Positions 1 through 5,160 of a DNA stretch of 5,420 nt are shown here, in pieces. The stretch comes from Deltaproteobacteria bacterium. GTDB lineage: Bacteria > UBA10199 > SBBF01. The position numbers were made by a program, and so were the translations under genes. The notes below the pieces were generated by a model. The model saw only the letters and a program-made list of their open reading frames with translations. It had not been told where the DNA came from and did no database searches. The stretch covers positions 1-5,420 of the forward strand of contig JACQOY010000220.1 of NCBI GenBank assembly GCA_016207765.1. Direction: 5' to 3'. Position 1 is the first letter of the stretch. Each line of letters begins with the position of its first letter.

Positions 1-1079
1 GGGCAGACGCGGATTCCCTCCGGTGATTCATAATCCTTTTTCCCCTCCATGCTTATCTGCCAGGCCGGGACATCCGGAAAAAATTTCTTCAGATAGTAAA
101 GCCCTTCCGCAATCGGCGCGTCGGAATATTTGCATTCGACAAAGAGAACCGGCTTTCGATTTTCCGTGATAACAAAATCGATTTCCCGCCTGTAAACATC
201 TCGATAGTAGCGTAGCTCAATTTCGCGCCCCTTGGCGTCGTAGAGATAATTCGCCCATTTCAGCAGATGACAAGCAACCATGTTCTCGAAACGGAACCCT
301 TTGTCGGGCACCAGGCTCCAGTCGAAGTGATAATGCTTTTGTTCTTTTTTAACCGCCCTGATCCTGGGCGCCCCGAATGGGGAGAGCCTAAAAATCGCAT
401 GCAGTCTTTCCAGAATGGCCAGCCATTTATCAACAGTGCGGTGATTGACCCTCAAGTCTTCGCGAAGGGCGTTGATGGAAAGCGGACTGCCGACCAGTTC
501 GGGAAGCCTTAAGATCAGCAGTTCCAGATTTCCCAAGTCCTGAACCGCTTCCAGGCTGACTATGTCTTCACGAATGAGCCGTTGGCGATATTCCAGAGAC
601 CATCGCTTCGCCTTGACCGTGTCCTGATGCAGAAAGGGCTCAGGAAATCCGCCCAGTTCCAGCAGGGCCTTTAAGTCTTTGAGACCGGTTATTCCCAACT
701 CGGCCGCCGAAAGGGGATGCAGTCGGAGGTAGTGATATCTCCCCTGAAGGGAATCCCCCCCAAACCGGTAATAATCGAGCCGCGCACTGCCGGTGACCAG
801 AATCTTAAGCCTGCTTTTTTGCTTGTCGTAGAGGCCTTTCAGGTAATTTCGCCAGCCGCGGTATTTGTGAATCTCGTCGAAGATGAGCGCTTTGACCGGC
901 GGAAACTTTCGGTTCAAAATGGCCTGACGGTCATCGGGAATATCCCAATTGAGGCAGGCCTTGTTGGAGGAAATAATTTGCCGCGCCAGCGTGGTCTTCC
1001 CCACCTGGCGGGGCCCGCCGATAAAGACCATTTTCTCAGCCAAGTCCGAGACAATCTGATCGTGAAGATAGCGTTGCAT
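1..1079 (-). CDS. AAA-family ATPase with C-terminal DUF4143 domain (3' end beyond window)
   Basis: Translation of the minus strand from the ATG at 1079 stays open for 359 codons to the window edge. Residues 21-30 are a Walker A loop (GGPRQVGKTT), residues 65-70 (LIFDEI) are a Walker B with H71 following, and residues 94-100 (LVTGSAR) are a sensor-like strand. This is the AAA_14 layout. The C-terminal part from about residue 160 matches DUF4143, with EIDFVI (D301) and VECK (E316, K318) forming the D...ExK pattern of a nuclease-like fold. Family members are usually about 370-420 residues, so only the tail is missing. The start is supported by an in-frame TAG three codons upstream and by the usual short distance to Walker A. 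No Shine-Dalgarno sequence precedes it. The cellular role of this widespread family is poorly known; DNA processing or defence has been suggested, but nothing here decides. The family call is secure and the function is not. Confidence 0.93.
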   Translation of the reverse strand, partial: MQRYLHDQIVSDLAEKMVFIGGPRQVGKTTLARQIISSNKACLNWDIPDDRQAILNRKFPPVKALIFDEIHKYRGWRNYLKGLYDKQKSRLKILVTGSARLDYYRFGGDSLQGRYHYLRLHPLSAAELGITGLKDLKALLELGGFPEPFLHQDTVKAKRWSLEYRQRLIREDIVSLEAVQDLGNLELLILRLPELVGSPLSINALREDLRVNHRTVDKWLAILERLHAIFRLSPFGAPRIRAVKKEQKHYHFDWSLVPDKGFRFENMVACHLLKWANYLYDAKGREIELRYYRDVYRREIDFVITENRKPVLFVECKYSDAPIAEGLYYLKKFFPDVPAWQISMEGKKDYESPEGIRVC

Positions 1080-1130
1080 GGTATACTATTTTATACACAT
1101 TGGTAAAAAAGTCTAGACTATTTTGTATAG
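1080..1130 (-). promoter_or_regulatory. Likely promoter and operator region of the AAA/DUF4143 gene
   Basis: Reading the minus strand, TAGACT (1115-1110, 4 of 6 to the -35 consensus) is followed after 16 bases by TAAAAT (1093-1088, 5 of 6 to the -10 consensus). The ATG follows 8 bases later, so transcription would begin within a few bases of the start codon. A perfect palindrome AGTCTAGACT (1110-1119) covers the -35 element and is flanked by AAAA and TTTT tracts beyond one mismatch on each side (whole element 1105-1124). A near-repeat, ACTATTTTATA at 1085-1095 and ACTATTTTGTATA at 1117-1129, is spaced 32 bases apart on the plus strand. This arrangement would suit a repressor, but no regulator is identified. 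Confidence 0.45.
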
Positions 1131-1157
1131 CCATGCAAATTGCCCGATCAGGTGACT

Positions 1158-1574
1158 TCAGGAAGTGAATCGTTTCAACTCTTTTTCAATCCGCTTGATT
1201 TCTTCGGCTGAACTCTCCGCCATCGAGGCATAATAATCGCGGGGTTCCGATTTTGTGAATTCGGCCAAAGATTTTTGGGCCCGTTCCAGAGCCTTTTCCA
1301 GGCGCTCTTTGGCCGCAGTGGCGGTTGTCCGGTAGATTCCCTCATCGGTGTAGCCGTAGCCCACCCCCGACTGGCTGTCGTGGTCGTGGGTGTAAATAAA
1401 CCAGGCGCCGCAGGCGGGACATTTGCGCACCTGCCCATCGAGCGTATAGCCGCCGATAATCTCCAGTTTATCCACCGCTTCGGGAAGCCGCTCTGGAGTA
1501 TGAAGGGTCTCCACCTGCATTGAATCGGGAATGGGGGAACAGACGGAACAGCTGTGTCGCGCATCATGGGACAT
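1158..1574 (-). CDS. Small four-cysteine protein of unknown function, possible zinc binder with C-terminal coiled coil
   Basis: I do not recognise a named family. The 138-residue protein has two CxxC pairs, C9/C12 (CSVC) and C52/C55 (CPAC), about 40 residues apart. The second pair lies just before an aromatic stretch (AWFIYTHDHD, residues 57-66) with two histidines. Together they could build a split zinc ribbon; this is inference. Residues 86-136 are rich in Ala, Glu, Lys and Leu (EKALERAQKSLAEF, EEIKRIEKELKRF) and look like a helical hairpin or coiled coil. There is no signal peptide, so it is probably cytoplasmic. I chose the ATG at 1574 because the next in-frame Met (residue 19) would lose the first CxxC. 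No Shine-Dalgarno sequence is visible before either. The gene lies 78 bases upstream of the AAA/DUF4143 gene on the same strand; a functional link is unproven. Confidence 0.75.
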   Translation of the reverse strand: MSHDARHSCSVCSPIPDSMQVETLHTPERLPEAVDKLEIIGGYTLDGQVRKCPACGAWFIYTHDHDSQSGVGYGYTDEGIYRTTATAAKERLEKALERAQKSLAEFTKSEPRDYYASMAESSAEEIKRIEKELKRFTS

Positions 1575-1593
1575 TAGATACTAAGAAGGCAAT

Positions 1594-1614
1594 TTGATGC
1601 AATTGTTGCATCAA
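1594..1614. promoter_or_regulatory. Perfect 9-bp inverted repeat, candidate operator upstream of the four-cysteine gene
   Basis: The arms TTGATGCAA (1594-1602) and TTGCATCAA (1606-1614) are exact reverse complements with a TTG spacer. The element begins 20 bases upstream of the ATG at 1574. A 9+3+9 geometry is typical of sites bound by dimeric helix-turn-helix repressors. With a 3-base loop and no downstream T-tract it is a poor intrinsic terminator. I found no convincing -10/-35 pair here, so the link to promoter control is inferred from position only. Confidence 0.45.
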
Positions 1615-1652
1615 TATTAAGACACCGCGGATCCTTGCAATCCTTTATGGCT

Positions 1653-1667
1653 CCGGCCACTGGCCGG
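1653..1667 (-). terminator. Weak GC-rich hairpin downstream of the six-cysteine gene
   Basis: CCGGCC (1653-1658) and GGCCGG (1662-1667) form a 6-bp GC-only stem with a 3-base loop, 8 bases beyond the TAG of the gene that ends at 1676. No run of T follows on the minus strand, so it is not a canonical intrinsic terminator. It may stabilise the 3' end of the mRNA or act with Rho. Confidence 0.25.
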
Positions 1668-1675
1668 GTTAGGGT

Positions 1676-2056
1676 CTACATATTGTTTGTAACAGACAGC
1701 GTTGCACAGCTATTCACAATAGTTGAATCTTTGCCACAGGCCGATACGGAACTCTTGCTTAAGGGGCATTCTTCGTCGAAGGTCTCTTTTGCATCATCAA
1801 TCGAATCGCATGCCGAATTGTAATAGGCACACAAATATTTATAGTTGTCTGCGCTTAAATTGTTGCCCATATAACTTTCCAGTTTATCGAACAGCTTATG
1901 CGATTGTTCGGCATGGTTGACAATTGCCGCGCAAATGGTTGCCGCGGATGCGGGGCTTGTCACCTTCAATTGTGAGATGGCCGGCGCCATGATCATCCAC
2001 AAAAAAATCAACGCTCCAATAAGAGCGCCTGCGCTTTTCTTCATTTGTTTTTTCAT
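1676..2056 (-). CDS. Small exported six-cysteine protein of unknown function
   Basis: The product has 126 residues. It starts with a Sec-type signal peptide: a lysine-rich n-region (MKKQMKK), a hydrophobic core at about residues 9-29, and a likely cleavage site after ASA in SPASAAT, near residue 38. The mature part of about 88 residues has six cysteines (C42, C76, C83, C97, C107, C117), which would allow three disulfide bonds in the periplasm or outside the cell. No lipobox is seen. The frame is open further upstream, but the ATG at 2056 is preceded by a perfect AGGAGG at 6-base spacing and begins the signal peptide exactly, so it is the real start. The gene lies 82 bases behind the lipoprotein gene on the same strand and is probably co-expressed with it. 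I recognise no homologous family; the function is unknown. Confidence 0.85.
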   Translation of the reverse strand: MKKQMKKSAGALIGALIFLWMIMAPAISQLKVTSPASAATICAAIVNHAEQSHKLFDKLESYMGNNLSADNYKYLCAYYNSACDSIDDAKETFDEECPLSKSSVSACGKDSTIVNSCATLSVTNNM

Positions 2057-2062
2057 ACATTT

Positions 2063-2068
2063 CCTCCT
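2063..2068 (-). promoter_or_regulatory. Strong Shine-Dalgarno sequence AGGAGG fixing the start at 2056
   Basis: The minus strand carries AGGAGG, a full match to the anti-Shine-Dalgarno core, 6 bases before the ATG at 2056. It rules out the 25-residue N-terminal extension that the open frame would otherwise allow, because that extension would place charged residues before the signal peptide. Confidence 0.85.
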
Positions 2069-2138
2069 GATTATGGTTGGTTGTGATGATACTCTTTCCT
2101 CAAAAATCTTTCCAGCATCGTCCGTTTCCATAATCGAT

Positions 2139-3284
2139 TCAATCGCTTGCTTCGGTCACACTCACCGTCACAGCCGAAAACGGCGCCGCGTCGGCGGAGT
2201 CGTAGAAAGGATGATAAACCCCTGCCGTGTCGGGATCGGTATCGGGAACGCACGGGACATCGCTCACGGCCGCCACGCAAACCGGGTCGTTTCCGGCGGC
2301 GCCGTCGGTGAATTGAAAACCGGCAAAGACATTGAGGGTCAGCGCCACGTCGTAGAACAGGCCTGTCGATAGGCTGATCAGATCCGTTGTGGGAAAGAGC
2401 GGCGCAAAATAGCCGGCCACACCGTAAAATGCGGTGGTGGTATATTGATCGTCCGACAGCGTAATCTGGCTGTAAAACTCCAGATTGAACCGACTGTAGT
2501 CGGCGGGGCGGGTGGTTGTTGTGCCGATGGAAGCGGCGGTCACCGCGGTCTCGTCGAAAAATGCCGTTGTTGTTCCATCGCTGTTGACGAGCATGAAGTC
2601 CCCCTCTTGTGCCTCTGCATTGCCGCAACGGGTCAGCATGGTGGCATCATCCACCTGATCGTCCGGCGTGGTGCAGACGCGATAGGTCTTTCCGCGGAGC
2701 GATTCGATGATTTTTTCCGCCTCGGCGCCGCTTGAGGGAAAGGTCTCGCCGAAATAGGCCAAAACAATCTGCACCCCTCCCATGGAAATATCCCCGGTGA
2801 TCTCCGCCAAATCACCGCCGAATTCGACGCCGGCGGTGTCAAAGGTCATATCCACCTGCGCCGCATTGTAGAGGGAAAGTCTTTGCGTATTCTCAAAATT
2901 GATAAACCCCGGTCGGCAGGTGGTGATGGCGCCGTCGCTATCCACGCACTCGTTAAAATCAATCGCCAGAATCCCCGCGTGAAAAGTTCCCGACGTAATG
3001 GAACATATCTGTGTCTCTGCTGTCGGGCTGGCACTGCAATAACTCTCCGAGGGGGTCACGACCTTCCGCGTCGCGGCGGCCACAGAGGTTATTGCCGTTT
3101 TGATGGATGGCGCGGGCGAGGTGGAGGCTTCACTGCTCGTGTCGCTGGTGACGGTGGCAAAGGTGATGGTGTTTTTTGGGGTTTCCGGGGCGGGATTACT
3201 CACCTTCGTTCCGGCCCGTCCGCAAGATAGAGCCAGAAACAAAACGGCGATCACCAGAGTGCGATAAAAAAGTTTCGTCTTCAT
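2139..3284 (-). CDS. Cysteine-rich envelope lipoprotein of unknown function
   Basis: The 381-residue product begins with a short basic n-region and a hydrophobic segment (residues 9-19) ending in ALSC, a lipobox with C21 as the lipidated residue. G22 follows, not Asp, which in Gram-negative bacteria would favour sorting to the outer membrane. Residues 28-75 are a Ser/Thr/Pro/Ala-rich linker. The rest is a globular domain with eight further cysteines (C83, C94, C113, C123, C204, C220, C336, C345), enough for four disulfides. Its composition is acidic and rich in Thr, Asp and aromatic residues, suggesting a beta-rich surface domain; that is inference. The ATG overlaps the regulator's TGA (ATGA), and a GAGGG lies about 10 bases upstream inside the regulator's last codons. 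Translational coupling is likely. I recognise no named family. Confidence 0.88.
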   Translation of the reverse strand: MKTKLFYRTLVIAVLFLALSCGRAGTKVSNPAPETPKNTITFATVTSDTSSEASTSPAPSIKTAITSVAAATRKVVTPSESYCSASPTAETQICSITSGTFHAGILAIDFNECVDSDGAITTCRPGFINFENTQRLSLYNAAQVDMTFDTAGVEFGGDLAEITGDISMGGVQIVLAYFGETFPSSGAEAEKIIESLRGKTYRVCTTPDDQVDDATMLTRCGNAEAQEGDFMLVNSDGTTTAFFDETAVTAASIGTTTTRPADYSRFNLEFYSQITLSDDQYTTTAFYGVAGYFAPLFPTTDLISLSTGLFYDVALTLNVFAGFQFTDGAAGNDPVCVAAVSDVPCVPDTDPDTAGVYHPFYDSADAAPFSAVTVSVTEASD

Positions 3285-4147
3285 GGCTCAACTTCCCTCT
3301 TTTTTTTCTTTCCCCGTTTTTTTGTCAGCGGAAAAAACTGAAAATTCATCTGATAAACCTCATCGAAGGCCTTGCTCTTTTCGTTGACGAGCCGCATCAG
3401 GTCTTCCAGAAAAATGTTCACCCTCTGCTTGATCTCGGGCAGAAGGTCTTTCTGAATGGGAATGGTCACCGCATTGATATCCCTCTCCTTCGGGTCCACA
3501 ATCCAGAGCGACTGCTTGGCCTGTTCGATCATTCCCGCATGATAATTGTAGCTCTCGGCGGCGGTGGTTTCCCACTCCGTTTTGAGCGTCACGTCGTTTT
3601 GAACCAGCTTGCCCGCCTCGTTTCGCCGCAGGAGGTTGAGATCGATCAGCGTTTTAAGCGCCTTTTCCACTTTGGCCGGGGTGAGTTTGAAATTCAGCCG
3701 TCGGATGATCCAGTCGATGTCCTCTTCAAAATCGGGAAGCGCCGCCATCTCGCGGATGATGACGGTATAAAACTGCGTGAGGTAGGTATGCTGGGGGTCG
3801 GCCAAAACCGGGATATCCTCTTTGGGCCGAATTTTCGCCAGTTCTTCCGCGCACCGCGCCCGTTCTTCCACATTGAGCGCCTGGTTGAATTCCACCAGCG
3901 CCTCAAAATACCGCCTCTGCCTCCCCAACAGCCCAAACCCGTGTGCCACCTGCCGGACCGTCTTGTGCGAAATATCCCTCTGCCCGTCCATCACCATCAT
4001 CAAAAAACTGGCCGAAGAAAACCCCGCCTCGTCGGCAAAATACCGGAACGTGTACCCTTTCCGGCTCTTCTTGTAGTGAAGATACAAATCGCGGAGAAAT
4101 TTGCGGTAGTCCAGGTATTCGAAGACGTTGGGAAAGGGTACACCCAC
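3281..4147 (-). CDS. TIGR02147/DUF4423-family putative transcriptional regulator
   Basis: The 288-residue protein matches the TIGR02147 pattern as I know it: FEYLDYRKFLRDLY at residues 9-22, a helix-turn-helix-like segment at about 31-72 (TFRYFADEAGFSSASFLMMV, then DISHKTVRQVAHGFGL), RYFEALVEFNQA at 79-90, and a DUF4423-like C-terminal part ending in VYQMNFQFFPL (264-274). The family is known mainly from Fibrobacter and Bdellovibrio-like bacteria; DNA binding is predicted, not established. The start is GTG. No ATG occurs in frame upstream before a TAA, and family members begin at about this distance from the YLDYRKFL motif. No Shine-Dalgarno sequence precedes it. The tail KKRGKKKKR is very basic and is encoded by A7 and A8 runs. 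The stop overlaps the lipoprotein start, so this regulator leads the envelope-protein unit and probably controls it. Confidence 0.9.
   Translation of the reverse strand: MGVPFPNVFEYLDYRKFLRDLYLHYKKSRKGYTFRYFADEAGFSSASFLMMVMDGQRDISHKTVRQVAHGFGLLGRQRRYFEALVEFNQALNVEERARCAEELAKIRPKEDIPVLADPQHTYLTQFYTVIIREMAALPDFEEDIDWIIRRLNFKLTPAKVEKALKTLIDLNLLRRNEAGKLVQNDVTLKTEWETTAAESYNYHAGMIEQAKQSLWIVDPKERDINAVTIPIQKDLLPEIKQRVNIFLEDLMRLVNEKSKAFDEVYQMNFQFFPLTKKRGKKKKREVEP
3300..3323 (-). repeat. A8 and A7 homopolymer runs at the 3' end of the regulator gene
   Basis: On the coding strand an A7 run (3323-3317) and an A8 run (3307-3300) lie 9 bases apart, encoding the lysine-rich tail. Such runs are prone to polymerase or replication slippage. 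A shift here would change only the last few residues of the regulator, but it would alter the ATGA coupling to the lipoprotein gene. Confidence 0.6.
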
Positions 4148-4154
4148 GATGGAT

Positions 4155-4160
4155 AGTATA
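4155..4160 (-). promoter_or_regulatory. Candidate -10 element of the regulator gene (leaderless spacing)
   Basis: The minus strand reads TATACT (5 of 6 to the -10 consensus), then 7 bases (ATCCATC), then the GTG at 4147. Transcription starting 6-8 bases after the hexamer would yield a leaderless or almost leaderless mRNA, consistent with the missing ribosome binding site. No good -35 hexamer lies 16-18 bases upstream, which suggests a weak or activator-dependent promoter. Confidence 0.4.
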
Positions 4161-4326
4161 CAGGATCTTTCACTGATTATTAGTTAAAAATAAGATACCC
4201 ATGACTATTTTATTGTTTTTATTAACTTAACTAATTGTAATTATTTATGTTTATTTATAGTTAAATTTTGATGAAAAAACCACGCAACTTTTTTACTTCT
4301 TGACCGATAATAGGAATTGATTAAGA

Positions 4327-4332
4327 AAGGAG
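4327..4332 (+). promoter_or_regulatory. Shine-Dalgarno sequence AAGGAG fixing the start at 4337
   Basis: AAGGAG lies 4 bases before the ATG at 4337. It selects this start and this strand over the antisense open frame covering the same stretch. Confidence 0.75.
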
Positions 4333-4336
4333 ACTT

Positions 4337-5146
4337 ATGCCGAATCTAAAACTTAAATCGCTCAAGCCAATCGAACCGATGGAGGGCACGGCCGATGAAG
4401 ATTGTTCTCGCCGCCCGAGTTTTTTGGGCAATCGTTTCGACCGCTCGGAGAGAAACAAAACTCCCTGTGATCCATTGAAAAGCAAGGGAAAGGGATTTCC
4501 CAATGCTGTCTCGGACGTGCGGAGGCTTGAGGCATTGCGGGAGCTTGAGGCAGTATTGAAGGGGAGGAAGGGGGAACTTAAATTCCCGATGTTGAAAAAA
4601 CTGCCATCGACTGGATATAAACTTTTAGCTCCTTCCAATGTGCCTGGTGAAAAGACATGCTCAAACTCAAAGGCGTGCGAAGAACTTTCTGGATTTTTGA
4701 ATAGGAGATGGTCCTTGATTTTGAATGAGAGGATCATGAGGCTCGATAAAAAGGCGGTGGTTTCAGAGGTGGCTCCAAAAACGATAGAAACCCCCAAATC
4801 CGGATCGGACTGGGACGGTTTTATCGAATTTCGGGTCCCCGCAAACCCGGACGAAGCGGTTGATTTTTGGAATTCCTACACTTTCGACGGCCATTCTCTT
4901 GTTGATCTGGTAGCGCACTATGCCGGCGGCGGCATCAGCGAAGCCGATGCGGCCTTGTGGCTTTCGGCCTCCTTCCAATATTACCTGCAGGCGCCGGAAA
5001 TACCGGCAGATCGGAAAGACAGCGCCTCGTTTGTTGCCCTTGTTGAAAATGCCATGGCAGAAGGAAGGCTTGAGGTTGACTCGGGAACCTTGTCTCAACA
5101 TCCCGGCGACGTGGTGCAATTTGGTTATGCGGAGCCGGGCGAATAG
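4337..5146 (+). CDS. Protein of unknown function, basic N-terminal half and acidic C-terminal domain
   Basis: I do not recognise this 269-residue protein. Residues 1-155 are hydrophilic and rich in Lys, Arg, Glu and Pro, with four scattered cysteines (C23, C44, C108, C114), and look partly disordered. Residues 159-269 look like a compact acidic domain (GFIEFRVPANPDEAVDFWNSY at 161-181, then VDLVAHYAGGGISEADAALWLSASF at 189-213). There is no signal peptide or membrane segment, so it is probably cytoplasmic or exported by a non-Sec route. The start is set by AAGGAG at 4-base spacing. The last 80 residues resemble the start of the next gene product: both carry G-x4-D-x-G-x3-Q (GRLEVDSGTLSQ here). 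The next gene begins 14 bases after the stop, so the two are probably one operon. The divergent regulator may control it; that is inference from position. Confidence 0.8.
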   Translation: MPNLKLKSLKPIEPMEGTADEDCSRRPSFLGNRFDRSERNKTPCDPLKSKGKGFPNAVSDVRRLEALRELEAVLKGRKGELKFPMLKKLPSTGYKLLAPSNVPGEKTCSNSKACEELSGFLNRRWSLILNERIMRLDKKAVVSEVAPKTIETPKSGSDWDGFIEFRVPANPDEAVDFWNSYTFDGHSLVDLVAHYAGGGISEADAALWLSASFQYYLQAPEIPADRKDSASFVALVENAMAEGRLEVDSGTLSQHPGDVVQFGYAEPGE

Positions 5147-5160
5147 GAAAGGAAAACACT

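Larger units (their letters stand above)
4148..4336. promoter_or_regulatory. AT-rich divergent intergenic region with three TAGTTAA sites
   Basis: This 189-base stretch separates the leftward regulator unit from the rightward gene pair and is much richer in A and T than the flanking genes. TAGTTAA occurs at 4181-4187 and 4258-4264 on the plus strand and at 4227-4233 on the minus strand, with an extra TTAAC at 4222-4226. The first and second copies extend to a 9-bp inverted repeat (ATTAGTTAA 4179-4187, TTAACTAAT 4227-4235). A weak rightward promoter could be TTGTAA (4235-4240) with TATAGT (4256-4261) at 15-base spacing; GATAAT at 4306-4311 is an alternative -10. No ORF or RNA gene is seen here. 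Confidence 0.5.

Noticed and set aside
755..761. G7 run (minus strand) inside the AAA/DUF4143 gene as a phase-variation tract
   Set aside because: Seven bases is short for phase variation, the frame is intact, and the run simply encodes two glycines and part of Asp codon context.
717..1106. Plus-strand open frame of 129 codons
   Set aside because: It is antisense to the Walker A and Walker B region of the AAA/DUF4143 gene, whose protein motifs are unambiguous.
1105..1124. Palindrome considered as an intrinsic terminator for the 1574 gene
   Set aside because: The symmetric core leaves no loop and the stem is AT-rich, so it would be a weak RNA hairpin. Its position over a promoter fits an operator better.
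2057..2131. N-terminal extension of the six-cysteine protein to an ATG at 2131
   Set aside because: The extension would bury the signal peptide behind 25 charged residues, and the perfect AGGAGG sits before the ATG at 2056.
2071..2628. Minus-strand open frame of 185 codons in another frame of the lipoprotein gene
   Set aside because: The translation is extremely Arg-rich, typical of a shifted frame, and the lipoprotein frame has a start, lipobox and coupling site.
3176..4156. Plus-strand open frame of 326 codons opposite the regulator
   Set aside because: It lies antisense to a recognised TIGR02147-family gene, begins inside the lipoprotein gene, and its translation is rich in His, Arg and Pro with no domain pattern. 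It is a codon-bias shadow.
4321..4797. Minus-strand open frame of 158 codons opposite the 4337 gene
   Set aside because: The plus-strand gene has a good Shine-Dalgarno sequence and continues well past this frame; the antisense frame has no visible ribosome binding site.
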